DNA from: an uncultured bacterium
GTDB taxonomy: Bacteria; Bacillota; Clostridia; Oscillospirales; Oscillospiraceae
Assembly: GCA_947383145.1 (NCBI GenBank)
Contig: CANDCH010000009.1
Span: forward strand, 28,198-92,197
Length of the DNA stretch: 64,000 nt
Direction of reading: 5' to 3'
The notes beneath the pieces were generated by a model. The model was not told the DNA's origin, ran no database searches, and worked only from the letters and a program-made list of their open reading frames with translations. Numbering within the stretch: position 1 is the first letter of the stretch; each line of letters opens with the position of its first letter. Made by a program: the position numbers and the translations under genes. This document shows, in pieces, positions 8,475 to 16,148 of the stretch.

Positions 8475-8509
8475 AAGTTGACAAATTTCTTTCCGAAATT
8501 TGTCAACTT
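8475..8509. repeat. Perfect 15-bp inverted repeat
   Basis: AAGTTGACAAATTTC (8475-8489) and GAAATTTGTCAACTT (8495-8509) are exact reverse complements around TTTCC. The position between the recombinase gene and the tRNA suggests a recombination or operator site, or the scar of an element. Confidence 0.6.
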
Positions 8510-8633
8510 ATCTTGGCAGGGGCGAACACTCTAGATGCACCCGGTACCCAAGCTATGCCCAAACCAAATCGAAGCCCAGCGAAGCGGGTTCGATTTGGAA
8601 AGGAGGAGCAGCGGAATGAGCGCACTCCGGCGT

Positions 8634-8674
8634 TAAAAAACGCCGGAGCAAGCTCCATATCGCTTGCTCCGACG
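8634..8674 (-). terminator. Terminator of tRNA-Leu
   Basis: The arms 8644-8653 and 8662-8671 pair perfectly over 10 bp. On the minus strand the stem is followed by GGCGTTTTTTAACG, placing a T6 run just after it, directly downstream of the tRNA. Confidence 0.8.
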
Positions 8675-8759
8675 TGGTACGGGCAGTGGGGGTCGAACCC
8701 ACACGGATCGCTCCACAGGAACCTAAATCCTGCGCGTCTGCCAATTCCGCCATGCCCGC
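8675..8759 (-). tRNA. tRNA-Leu, anticodon TAG
   Basis: The minus strand folds into a type II tRNA with a long variable arm. The acceptor arm GCGGGCA pairs with TGCCCGT (first pair G-T), the anticodon stem CAGGA/TCCTG encloses TTTAGGT with anticodon TAG (reads CUA/CUN), and the T arm carries GTTCGACC. The 3' CCA is encoded (8675-8677). A terminator follows. The site next to a recombinase-domain gene suggests past integration here. Confidence 0.93.
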
Positions 8760-8793
8760 GTATGGGCGGCGGGACCTGCCCGCCGCCGCGCCG

Positions 8794-10050
8794 TCACCAC
8801 ACCAGGGTGGCAAAATAATCGTCCGGCGTCTCGGCCCGCCGCATCAGCTCCACCGCGCCGTCCGCTTTCAGCAGCAGTTCAGCCGAGCGCAGCTTGCCAT
8901 TGTAATTGTAGCCCATGGAAAAGCCGTGGGCCCCGGTGTCGTGGAGCACCAGAAGGTCGCCCATCTCAATCTCCGGCAGCGCCCGGTCAATGGCAAACTT
9001 ATCGCTGTTCTCACACAGGGAGCCCACCACGTCGTACACCCGGCCGCAGGGCGCGTCCTCCTTGCCCAGCACCGTGATGTGGTGGTACGCCCCATAGACG
9101 GCCGGCCGCATCAGGTTGGCGGCGCAGGCGTCCACCCCGATATACTCCTTATAAATGTGCTTTTCGTGGACGGCGGTGGTGACCAGATGGCCGAAGGGAG
9201 CCAGCATAAACCGTCCCAGCTCCGTGAAAACGGCCACATCGCCCATCCCCGCGGGCACTAAAATCTCCTCATAGGCGCGGCGCACCTCCTCGCCGATCAC
9301 CGCGATGTCGTTGGCGGGCTGCTCCGGCCGGTAAGGCACTCCCACCCCCCCGGACAGGTTGATGAACGCCACGGCGCACCCCGTCTCTGCGGCCACGTCG
9401 GCGGCGGTCTGGAACAGCAGCCGGGCCAGGGCGGGATAATACTCGTTGGAAATGGTGTTGGACGCCAAAAAAGCGTGAATTCCAAAGCGTTTGGTCCCCA
9501 GCTCTTTCAAACGGAGGAACGCCTGGGCCAGCTGAGGCCGGGTCATGCCGTACTTGGCCTGCCCCGGGTTATCCATCACCTGGAAGCCCTCCTTGCTCTC
9601 CCCCAGCGCGAATACTCCGCCGGGGTTGAAGCGGCAGCACACCGTCTCCGGCGCCCGCCCCAGAGTCTTGTACAAAAACTCCACGTGGGTCAGGTCGTCC
9701 AGATTGATATGGGCGCCCAGCCGCGCGGCCAGCTCAAATTCCTCCGCCGGGGTCTCGTTGGAGGAAAACATGATCTCCCCGCCCGAGAAGCCGCACCGTT
9801 CCGCCAGCATCAGCTCGGTGAGGGAGGAGCAGTCCACGCCGCATCCCTCCTCCCGCAGCAGCTTGAGTATGCCGGGGGTGGGGGTGGCCTTGACGGCGAA
9901 ATACTCCTTAAACCCCGGGTTCCAGGCGAAAGCGGCCTTCAGCCTCCGGGCGTTCTCCCGAATGCCCGCCTCGTCGTAGATGTGGAAGGGGGTGGGGTAG
10001 GTCTTTATGATCTCCCGGGCCTGGGCCAGGGTGAGAAAGGGCTTCTTCAT
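8794..10050 (-). CDS. lysA: Diaminopimelate decarboxylase
   Basis: A PLP enzyme of fold type III that decarboxylates meso-diaminopimelate to L-lysine in the cytoplasm. The ATG at 10050 (MKKPFLTLAQ) is preceded by a purine-rich GGGAGACAGAGAG. Lys54 in EYFAVKATPTP is the expected PLP lysine. Later come the glycine-rich INLSGGVGVPY, LGRFMLAPFG, and GSLCENSDKFAIDR, whose Cys-Glu pair belongs to the dimer active site, then LMRPAVYGAYHHI. Length (418 residues) is normal. It stands alone, with the XRE regulator 58 bases upstream on the same strand. Confidence 0.92.
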   Translation of the reverse strand: MKKPFLTLAQAREIIKTYPTPFHIYDEAGIRENARRLKAAFAWNPGFKEYFAVKATPTPGILKLLREEGCGVDCSSLTELMLAERCGFSGGEIMFSSNETPAEEFELAARLGAHINLDDLTHVEFLYKTLGRAPETVCCRFNPGGVFALGESKEGFQVMDNPGQAKYGMTRPQLAQAFLRLKELGTKRFGIHAFLASNTISNEYYPALARLLFQTAADVAAETGCAVAFINLSGGVGVPYRPEQPANDIAVIGEEVRRAYEEILVPAGMGDVAVFTELGRFMLAPFGHLVTTAVHEKHIYKEYIGVDACAANLMRPAVYGAYHHITVLGKEDAPCGRVYDVVGSLCENSDKFAIDRALPEIEMGDLLVLHDTGAHGFSMGYNYNGKLRSAELLLKADGAVELMRRAETPDDYFATLVW

Positions 10051-10108
10051 CTCTCTGTCTCCCTTGGATGGATTTGCCCCGTTATCATATCCGATTTTGA
10101 GCCGGTTG

Positions 10109-10618
10109 TCAACCGTCAACGGGCGGTTTTGGGTCCCCGTATACCTTGCCCTCCACGTAGGCCATCATGCGGTTGTTCAGATAACAGTACGCCACCAGCC
10201 ACAAAACACCCAGCAGCGCCAGCCACCCGTTCAACCACAGATAAAGAGACAGCGCGCCGCACAGCGCTGAGTACAGGACAATGAACCAGAAGTGTTCCTT
10301 ATGCCACTTTTTCTTAAAGAACTCCGTGCGCTCCTTGACGGTGAAGGCGCTCTCCCGCACCGCCTCCACCAGGTTTTCATCTGCCTGCTTCCGAAACGCG
10401 GCATCGTCCAGCCGCTCCCCGGCCAGCAGCTCGTTGACGCTGACCCCCAGGGCCTCCCCCAGGGGGACCAGCAGTTCGATGTCGGGCATGTAGTTGCCGT
10501 TTTCCCAGCGGGAGACGGTTTTGTTGGTGACGCCCAGCCGGCGCCCCAGGGCCTCCTGGGTGAGCCCGCGCTCCTTTCGCAGCGCCGCGATAAACCTTCC
10601 TATCTTGATCTGATCCAC
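10109..10618 (-). CDS. XRE-family transcription regulator with two membrane helices
   Basis: The start is a GTG at 10618, preceded by AAGGAGGG about 5 bases away. Residues 5-60 form a helix-turn-helix of the Cro/C1 type (GLTQEALGRRLGVTNKTVSRWENG). The middle is charged (FTVKERTEFFKKKWHKEH), and two hydrophobic segments at about 108-125 and 127-145 would place the protein at the membrane with the DNA-binding part in the cytoplasm. Such membrane-tethered XRE proteins are common in Clostridia, but their targets are mostly unknown. No specific target is visible here. Confidence 0.85.
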   Translation of the reverse strand: MDQIKIGRFIAALRKERGLTQEALGRRLGVTNKTVSRWENGNYMPDIELLVPLGEALGVSVNELLAGERLDDAAFRKQADENLVEAVRESAFTVKERTEFFKKKWHKEHFWFIVLYSALCGALSLYLWLNGWLALLGVLWLVAYCYLNNRMMAYVEGKVYGDPKPPVDG

Positions 10619-10735
10619 AAAACTCCCTCCTTCCGAACGGCAGTATATCATGTCCGGCTCTGGGAATCACTCCCCACAGACCGCGAATATCCGTTCAGAA
10701 GGGAGATTTTCCGCCGAAACCTGCCCGGACAGTCA

Positions 10736-10768
10736 AAAACGGGCGGCGCTCATCCCAGCGCCGCCCGT
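10736..10768 (-). terminator. Terminator after the CD1247-type gene
   Basis: A perfect 12-bp stem (10739-10750 with 10757-10768) is followed on the minus strand by TTTTGA. It lies 23 bases after the stop codon. Confidence 0.85.
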
Positions 10769-10791
10769 CGTTTTACCGTTGTCCCGCCGGG

Positions 10792-11220
10792 TTACTCGTC
10801 AGAGTCAGCTCCGTCCTCCCCGTCCTCAAAGGAGAGGGCAAACTTGCCGCCGCACACGGGGCAGTCCACCACCCCGGCGGCCAGAGCCTCGTCGTCCACC
10901 AGCAGGTCCTCGCCGCAGGTGGGGCAGGGAATTTCAAAGAAATCCTCGCCGTCCTCACCGCCGAAGCCGCAGGACTCCTCGTCCTCCTCATCCTCGTCGT
11001 CAAACACGGCGTCCTCCAGCTCGGACACCGTGTCCTCCAGGGTATCCAGTTCCTCGTCGAACTGGTCCATGGCGGCGTCCATGCCCTCCAGCTGCTGGCC
11101 CACCTCCCGCAGCACGTCCAGCACCTCGGAGAGAATGCGGGCCTCGCCGGACTTCTTCTCGTCCAGTCCCAGCCCGTCGTACAGCCCCTGGATATAGGCC
11201 ACCTTTTCGGAAATAGTCAT
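10792..11220 (-). CDS. CD1247-type acidic zinc-ribbon protein
   Basis: This 142-residue protein has a helical N-terminus (MTISEKVAYIQGLYDGL) typical of proteins named after Clostridioides difficile CD1247. A very acidic linker (FDDEDEEDEE) and a C-terminal zinc-ribbon follow, with CxxC pairs at Cys99/Cys102 (PCPTCGED) and Cys120/Cys123 (DCPVCGGK). The start ATG at 11220 has AAAAGGAGCG before it. Function is unknown; the zinc ribbon and acidic segment would suit a role near the transcription or translation machinery. It follows efp on the same strand, separated by repeats. Confidence 0.75.
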   Translation of the reverse strand: MTISEKVAYIQGLYDGLGLDEKKSGEARILSEVLDVLREVGQQLEGMDAAMDQFDEELDTLEDTVSELEDAVFDDEDEEDEESCGFGGEDGEDFFEIPCPTCGEDLLVDDEALAAGVVDCPVCGGKFALSFEDGEDGADSDE

Positions 11221-11280
11221 ATAACGCTCCTTTTCCACGCTGTGCCGCGCCGCTTCGCGGCGGCTGGGCTTTTTGTCCCC

Positions 11281-11322
11281 GCGCCGGTCCAGGCGTCCTG
11301 CTCCCGGCCTCTCCGCGCTTCT
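11281..11322 (-). repeat. Dispersed GC-rich intergenic repeat, copy 1
   Basis: It is nearly identical (about 40 of 42 bases) to 11420-11461 and similar to 31207-31250. On the minus strand it begins AGAAGCGCGGAGAGGCCGGG. Confidence 0.7.
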
Positions 11323-11419
11323 ACATCTGTCACGCTGCGAAGCCTCCGCGACGGCCGCCTTCCCTCCGTCTCGGGGCGCAAACATCCGGGGCTTGGCCCC
11401 TCCTTGGTTTGCGCCCCTC

Positions 11420-11461
11420 GCGCCGGTCCAGGCGTCCTGCTCCCGGCTTCTCCGCGCTTTT
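11420..11461 (-). repeat. Dispersed GC-rich intergenic repeat, copy 2
   Basis: It starts directly after the efp stop codon. On the minus strand it reads AAGCGCGGAGAAGCCGGGAG, then a part ending GGACCGGCGC. The inverted repeat GGCGCAAAC/GTTTGCGCC lies between copies 1 and 2. Confidence 0.7.
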
Positions 11462-11464
11462 AAA

Positions 11465-12034
11465 TTACCCCTTGCACCGCTCCAGGTACTCGCCGGTGCG
11501 GGTGTCGATGCGGATCTTGTCGCCGGGATTGACAAACAGGGGCACCTTGATCTCCGCGCCGGTCTCCAGGATGGCGGGCTTGGTCACGTTGGTGGCGGTG
11601 TCGCCCTTCACGCCGGGGTCGGACTCGGTGACCACCAGCTCCACGAAGTTGGGGGGCTCCACGCCGAACACGCTGCCCTTGTAGGACATGATCTTGCAGG
11701 TCATGTTCTCCTTGACGAACTTGAAGCTGTCCCCCAGCACGTCCTTGTTGATGGGGGTCATGTCGTAGGTCTCCATGTCCATGAAGTAGTACAGGTCGCC
11801 GTCGTTATAGCTGTACTCCATGTCCTTGCGGTCCACGAAGGCCTGCTCGAACTTGGCGGTGGGGTTGAAGGAGGTCTCGGTGACGGCGCCGGTGATGACG
11901 TTCTTCATCTTGGTGCGCACAAAGGCCGCGCCCTTGCCGGGCTTGACGTGCTGGAACTCCACCACCTGCATTACCTTGCCCTCCATCTCGAAGGTCACGC
12001 CGTTGCGGAAGTCGCCTGCTGTAATCATTGCCAT
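11465..12034 (-). CDS. efp: Translation elongation factor P
   Basis: This 189-residue, three-barrel protein enters the ribosomal E site and relieves stalling at polyproline. The loop [10 protein letters not shown] carries Lys34 at the position modified in other bacteria. The start [12 protein letters not shown] at 12034 has TTGGAGGAAG upstream. Domains II-III end with the conserved [16 protein letters not shown]. The gene is immediately downstream of the integrated element on the map but belongs to the core genome by its GC content. A terminator is not obvious; a GC-rich repeat follows instead. Confidence 0.95.
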   Translation of the reverse strand: MAMITAGDFRNGVTFEMEGKVMQVVEFQHVKPGKGAAFVRTKMKNVITGAVTETSFNPTAKFEQAFVDRKDMEYSYNDGDLYYFMDMETYDMTPINKDVLGDSFKFVKENMTCKIMSYKGSVFGVEPPNFVELVVTESDPGVKGDTATNVTKPAILETGAEIKVPLFVNPGDKIRIDTRTGEYLERCKG

Positions 12035-12274
12035 TGGTATCTTCCTCCAATATCGAAAAATTTGCAGCTTCATCAGAATTAGTCAATATATTATACCCCA
12101 TGCGCCGCCGGATTGCAAGAGGTTTTGCGGATTCTCCCCAACAGGTGAAATATGGAGGAAAAATGCCGGCAGCGCCAGAATTGATGAATTCAGCCGGAGG
12201 GAGTTTTGCGGGGTGCCATTAACCCCGTTATTATTGTGATAGCGTTTAGCGGGCTATTGTTAACACAACTGGAA

Positions 12275-12374
12275 AAAAGAGGTACTGCCTAGGATTATCC
12301 CAAGCAGTACCATCTTTCACTTTTTAGGCCTATCGTAGAAGCGGTACTCTTACGGTACGGCTCCCCTTTAAACC
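12275..12374 (+). repeat. Attachment-site repeat, efp side (attL-like)
   Basis: It is identical over 100 bp to 19753-19852. It contains the ntpD terminator hairpin (GGTACTGC at 12281-12288 pairing with GCAGTACC at 12304-12311) and a stop codon in the ntpD frame at 12368-12370. Confidence 0.9.
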
Positions 12375-12480
12375 CCTGCCGGAGCTTCGCCCGAATCCCC
12401 GAAAGCTCTTACGGCTCTAGCGTCTGCCGCCTGCCGCTCCTCAATGGCTTCCTTGAGTATCATGTCCTTCACCTTTATCG
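12368..12480 (-). pseudogene. Displaced or element-borne 3' end of ntpD
   Basis: On the minus strand this stretch reads in frame through the last ~36 residues of an ATPase subunit D: KDMILKEAIEERQAADARAV, then RAFGDSGEAPAGV and stop. The intact gene differs by only a few residues (QAQDARAVKAF, EAPTEV), while many third codon positions differ. So it was once part of a working ntpD of a related but not identical strain. It now has no promoter or N-terminus. Confidence 0.85.
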
Positions 12481-12515
12481 GGTTACGCTATTAGGTAGTG
12501 CTAACATATCACATT

Positions 12516-12585
12516 TAGTCCCATCTGTCAACGCTTTTTCGCTCCTACTCTCCCAAGTAGTCCCAGCCTTTCCCCTCTAGTCCCA
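12516..12585 (+). repeat. Three TAGTCCCA direct repeats at the element end
   Basis: TAGTCCCA occurs at 12516-12523, 12558-12565 and 12578-12585, between the att core and the integrase remnant. Multiple short direct repeats at this place are typical of arm-type integrase binding sites. Confidence 0.6.
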
Positions 12586-12608
12586 ACCTAGAACGGGTAA
12601 AAAGACGG

Positions 12609-12645
12609 TAAACCCGGTAGCCCTATCCCAAAGCTACCGGGTTTA
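12609..12645 (-). terminator. Terminator of the integrase remnant
   Basis: The perfect 13-bp arms 12609-12621 and 12633-12645 enclose an 11-base loop. On the minus strand CCGTCTTTTTACC follows. It starts 10 bases after the integrase stop. Confidence 0.88.
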
Positions 12646-12654
12646 CCTATCCCA

Positions 12655-13150
12655 TCATACTGCCTTGCCAGTGCTGGGAAATGGAATAATGATAGTCGGA
12701 TGATTTTCTTTCTCGTCTGTTTCAATAAACTTATCAATCTCCCCCAGCTTATCAATCTGCTTTTCTTTCGTATCCTCCAACAGGTGAATGTAGATATTGT
12801 ACGTCGTTTTGACATTGGCGTGTCCCAACTGCTCACTGATTGCCTTAATATCCACTTCAGCCTCAAAGCACCGAGTAGCGTATGCATGGCGTAACGTGTG
12901 CATAGTCGCTCCCTCAATGCCAGCTTTCTCATAGATTCTGTTCAAGACCTCTTTAATGTTTCCATACTGTACAATGTGATTGCGGCTATTGAGGAATACA
13001 AGCCCATCCTCCTGCCATTCTTCCCCAAGAGCCTCGAACCTCTCTTTCATGGATTCCTTATGTTCCCTCAATATCTCCACCAGTCCAGCAGTAATAACCA
13101 CTTTACGCTTGCTGGATTTAGTCTTGCAGAAGTTTTGAACCTCCTGCTTT
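12655..13150 (-). pseudogene. Tyrosine integrase, N-terminal part deleted
   Basis: The C-terminal catalytic half is intact: HTLRHAYATRCFE (HxxR box), SEQLGHANVKTTYNIYIHL (LGH and the Tyr nucleophile), and upstream KTKSSKRKVVI, where integrases have their beta-strand region. The arm-binding domain, the core-binding domain and the segment with the first catalytic Arg are missing. Going upstream the frame runs straight into the excisionase gene, with no start codon for a full protein (the first plausible start, near 13101, would give only 148 residues). The upstream limit near 13150 is my estimate of the deletion joint. The enzyme cannot be active. Confidence 0.85.
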
Positions 13151-13298
13151 GTGGTACACGAAAAGCTGGGAAATCTTTACTATGTACCAGCTCATATGTC
13201 CTATTCCTCGACAGCCCTAGTACATTCCCTATATCAGAAGGTGTGAGAACCATTGGTAACATTTCTGGATTCGTCACAAGCCTATAATTTTTATTCAT
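13068..13298 (-). pseudogene. Excisionase-like helix-turn-helix protein, fused to the integrase deletion joint
   Basis: The ATG at 13298 has GGAGG about 6 bases before it. Residues 1-50 resemble the MerR-like DNA-binding fold of small excisionases: VLTPSDIGNVLGLSRNRTYELV, then HSKDFPAFRV, where the family continues with a Gly-Lys/Arg-rich wing. Here the sequence turns instead into PQSRRFKTSARLN, the integrase coding sequence in a shifted frame. So one deletion removed the end of xis and the start of int. The truncated product may still bind DNA. Confidence 0.75.
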
Positions 13299-13708
13299 AA
13301 TTACCTCCATTTTTAATGTTGATAATTTGACTTTATATTACTTTTTTAATATGTACATATCACCCCCATTTCTATGTAGTACGAGAAAGACAATACGATT
13401 GTATTGGCAGTAATGTAAAGAGGCGTACTACTCCTGTAAATTTACCAGTTTCCTAATTTTAGGCACAATATAAACTTATCAAGGTACACGTCTTTCTTTT
13501 GGGCTGGCTCCCTGTCCTCTTTACAGTTGTTAGTATGCCATACATCGTTTCCCTTTTATATCTCCCTATATATTTTCTACTATGTAAACTGAAATTACTG
13601 TAATGTAATGTTATAGAGATAATGATGTAATGCTTTTCCAGGCTGTGCTATTCGTATCAATGAAAAATAAGAAAATAGTGTTTGATAATTCCATCAAACA
13701 CTATTTTC
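13299..13708. other. AT-rich intergenic region of the element
   Basis: About 410 bases lie between the excisionase remnant and the 218-codon frame. Apart from the terminator at 13671-13708 I see no frame with a ribosome site. It probably holds the promoter of the xis-int unit, but no clear -35/-10 pair stands out. Confidence 0.45.
13671..13708 (-). terminator. Terminator of the HTH-like gene
   Basis: The perfect 16-bp arms 13671-13686 and 13693-13708 enclose a 6-base loop. On the minus strand TTATTTTTC follows. It abuts the stop codon at 13709. Confidence 0.9.
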
Positions 13709-14349
13709 TCATTTTTCCTGCTGTTTTAACTCCACGTATCGCAACAGTGTACTAGCTATATCCAGTTGTTTTTCCAACCCTCGCACATATTTCTGTAATA
13801 CCTCTGGTCTGCACCTCTCAAGTCGGGTTAGGCTGATATTGTCCAGCCAGTTTATTCTCCCTAAAATTTCTTCTTCTATATTTACATCCGTTACTGCTTT
13901 ACCACTTTTCAAGTAAACTGCAAAATAGTATAAGTCTGCATTTTTGAGTAAGTCAACATCGCTTTCCACCATCTGATCATAAAGATTCTTTTCAAATGTC
14001 TTTGCCCCTTCAATATTCACTTCTCGCAGCTCAAATAATCTCTGCCAATCTCTACGTGAAATTGCTTCAAAGTGAAAACAGTCTTTCCCCTCAAAAATTT
14101 CACTGCGTACACCTGTCTCAACTACAAGTCGCTTTAACTCCTCTTTTGAAAAACGTACAGGCTCCCCGCGAATAACTCTTGTGTAGCGTTCACGGCTCAT
14201 ATGAAAGGCTGCATAGATTGTCTGCCCTTCTGAACCTTTCTTCGCACGTCCACGTAGTCTCTGCCACATTTTACGCATGACAAGAAAATTGATTTGCCTG
14301 TTAAGCCTCTGCCGCTCTTGTTCCTCCCTGTTGCTCCTTTGCCCTGACA
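13709..14349 (-). CDS. Unknown element protein, possibly a DNA-binding regulator
   Basis: I prefer the ATG at 14349 (MSGQRSNREEQ), since GGTGGAGGTGGCAGGG precedes it; a GTG at 14364 is also in frame. The 213-residue product is basic at the N-terminus (NREEQERQRLNRQINF). At about 30-85 it has a segment (IYAAFHMSRERYTRVIRGE) that looks like the recognition helix of a phage-repressor type fold, with no clear family match. The rest is helical and Leu-rich. It has its own terminator. Its AT content is that of the element, not of the core genes. A repressor of the element is possible but unproven. Confidence 0.65.
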
Positions 14350-14490
14350 TCCCTGCCACCTCCACCTATACATTAAATTATAGTATAGCTGATTTGGGGC
14401 AGTTTGGCAACCTGTTTAAACACTCCTGCCATTTGAAACATTTGAAACATCCAAATCAAAAAACCTCAATTTTTGGTAATGTGGTAATTT

Positions 14491-14530
14491 CAAAAAAGAT
14501 ACCCAGCCTAATTTTTTAGACTGGGTATCT
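14491..14530 (-). terminator. Terminator after the 47-residue membrane gene
   Basis: AGATACCCAGCCTAA (14497-14511) pairs with 14516-14530 with one mismatch. On the minus strand TTTTTTG follows. It lies 4 bases after the stop codon. Confidence 0.85.
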
Positions 14531-14533
14531 CTT

Positions 14534-14677
14534 TCACTCGTTCCGCAGTTCCTCTAAACTCTCTCGCAGTATCAACACAAATTCCCTTAACAACTCTATT
14601 AACTCATACAGTAGGTATAGCAGAACCACAAGCCCACAACACATGAAGCCTACTATAAAATCAGAGGAAGCGGTCAT
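14534..14677 (-). CDS. Small single-helix membrane protein, 47 residues
   Basis: The ATG at 14675-14677 directly follows the TAA of the 167-residue gene (TAAATG), with GAGGGGGCGG in the end of that gene as ribosome site, and a terminator follows its TGA after 4 bases. The product begins MTASSDFIVGFMCCGLVVL, continues with a hydrophobic run to about residue 24 (LYLLY), then an amphipathic charged tail (ELIELLREFVLILRESLEEL). This is a one-pass or holin-like small membrane protein. No family is recognised. The tight coupling says it works with the gene upstream. Confidence 0.7.
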   Translation of the reverse strand: MTASSDFIVGFMCCGLVVLLYLLYELIELLREFVLILRESLEELRNE

Positions 14678-15181
14678 TTAGACCGCCCCCTCTTTATCGC
14701 TCCTGGGGTCTCCTGTGGCCTCGCTCGTCTCCACCCCCTCATGGATTACCACCTTTCCCTTTTCGTCTACTCTGGCCCCTCCTACGCTTATCAGGGATAG
14801 CAATGCTTTCAGCCTATCAACGTCTACGACCTCCAGTTTAAACCGATTGCTCACCAGCTCATAACGATCTCCAGCCTTGCCGCCTTTGATAACACGGGTC
14901 ACAGCGAAATACTTGCTAACGCCACTGTCCTCGTCTTCCTTAATCGGAGTAAACGTAGCAAGCCTCGTTTTCGACAGCAGTCCAGTTGTGAAGTTTTCGT
15001 CCATCACGACCTCGCCAGCCTCGTTGACGCATACGCCATTGATACGCTCTCCGTTGGCAATCTTGGCTTTGATTTGCTTGTCACTGTACCAGGTGAAGTC
15101 CCTGCTCTGATTCAGATAAACGGCCCAGCCCTCACGACGTTTACTCAGCTTTTCCTCAAAGATAACAGTAGCTTTGCACAT
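14678..15181 (-). CDS. Unknown element protein, 167 residues
   Basis: The ATG at 15181 has TAAAGGAGAAATG upstream, a strong ribosome site. The protein begins MCKATVIFEEKLSKRREGW and is mixed alpha/beta with no signal peptide or helix spanning the membrane. A conserved-looking middle (GERINGVCVNEAGEVVMDEN) and an acidic end (GDPRSDKEGAV) can be seen. I do not recognise a family. It is the first gene of a two-gene unit with the small membrane protein and is probably cytoplasmic. Confidence 0.7.
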   Translation of the reverse strand: MCKATVIFEEKLSKRREGWAVYLNQSRDFTWYSDKQIKAKIANGERINGVCVNEAGEVVMDENFTTGLLSKTRLATFTPIKEDEDSGVSKYFAVTRVIKGGKAGDRYELVSNRFKLEVVDVDRLKALLSLISVGGARVDEKGKVVIHEGVETSEATGDPRSDKEGAV

Positions 15182-15761
15182 TTTTCATTTCTCCTTTAAT
15201 TTTATTGTTTGAAAAGTTTTCTTTTCCCTTTCAACAAAACCATCTTAACGCTGGGGTCATTGATGGGCAAGACGTGATAGTTTACGGAAAAGAAAGCTTG
15301 AATTTAGAGGGGTTGCCGGATTCATTTTATCTAATAAACCCATAGCTGTTTTTTGTTTGACAAATGGCATTTCTTACATTGCTTTCTATATTGTCATTTT
15401 AGGCATTTTTCCATTCTGAATGTTTTGTGTATGTAGTCTTTTTTCTTTTCATAACTATCATTCTTATTGCTACACTTCACAAAATCCACATACCTATACA
15501 TTTTTTCTACAACCCTATTTTTTCCCTTTCAATCTCCCATTTTTCAAAAAATAACCTACTTGTAAATTTCAGTTCTAAAATTAACTTTTTTAGAAGGTAT
15601 TTCACTTTCTTGTAATTTAATGGTTGTCAAAATAAACATAAAAATTAAATGTTTCAAATCACATAACTAGCCTATTTGGAGATTAAAAACACAATGCTTT
15701 CTGTCTTTTCAAAATGAGTATAAAAACAGGCCAGACGTTTTTACATCTGGCCTGTCTGCGC
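15182..15761. other. AT-rich intergenic region without a supported gene
   Basis: This 580-base stretch is strongly AT-rich. A 62-codon plus frame at 15427-15615 has no ribosome site and a composition expected by chance. A short open minus stretch (15202-15300) ends just before the ribosome site of the next gene but lacks a usable start. The terminator at 15726-15755 belongs to the 79-residue gene. Confidence 0.5.
15721..15755 (-). terminator. Terminator after the 79-residue gene
   Basis: The perfect 10-bp arms ACAGGCCAGA (15726-15735) and TCTGGCCTGT (15746-15755) are followed on the minus strand by TTTTTA. It ends 7 bases from the stop codon. Confidence 0.88.
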
Positions 15762-16001
15762 TTAATGCTTATTAGGTGTTTTTTTCTTTTTAGGTGGATT
15801 CAAATTCCATATGTCAGCAAGTATGTCTATCTGTTCAATGACATATTTTTTTGCTCGCTCTTTCCCACAAATTGGTATAACACTTCTCTGTACCGGCTGA
15901 CGATTGATCCCACATCGTATTTGAAAATAGCAAGCATATACTCTGCCGGGATTATCATATTCCACTTGAATACAAACCTCTATGCCCTTCCTCTTTATCA
16001 T
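15762..16001 (-). CDS. Small basic unknown protein, 79 residues
   Basis: The ATG at 16001 has AAAGGAGCTGTTTAAC before it. The product has a beta-rich start (MIKRKGIEVCIQVEYDN), several Cys (CYFQIRCGIN and IPICGKERA) and a Lys-rich end (NPPKKKKTPNKH). It carries its own ribosome site and terminator, so it looks real, but it matches no family I know. The basic tail suggests binding to nucleic acid. Confidence 0.6.
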   Translation of the reverse strand: MIKRKGIEVCIQVEYDNPGRVYACYFQIRCGINRQPVQRSVIPICGKERAKKYVIEQIDILADIWNLNPPKKKKTPNKH

Positions 16002-16073
16002 GTTAAACAGCTCCTTTCAAAAAATATACCCTAATTTGAAAAGAGTGCTATTTTTAACAGAACTATATAAACT

Positions 16074-16110
16074 AAAAAAGTGCTATAGCCTAAACTACAG
16101 CACTTTTATA
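16074..16110 (-). terminator. Terminator of the lipoprotein gene
   Basis: AAAAGTGCT and AGCACTTTT pair around a partly paired loop (TAG with CTA). TTTTTTAG follows on the minus strand. It is about 40 bases after the stop codon. Confidence 0.85.
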
Positions 16111-16148
16111 AAATGACAATGCTAAATGTATAAAATTATTCGATATGT

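Noticed and set aside
12240-12480. A second, separate gene downstream of efp
   Set aside because: The sequence is the duplicated ntpD end and terminator, explained by the att site.
15202-15300. Open minus stretch ending 15 bases before the ribosome site of the 167-residue gene
   Set aside because: The spacing would fit an operon, but the only starts give 13 or 22 residues without a ribosome site, and the plus strand is equally open here.
15427-15615. 62-codon hydrophobic plus frame
   Set aside because: AT-rich noise: Phe, Ile and Leu as expected from composition, and no ribosome site.
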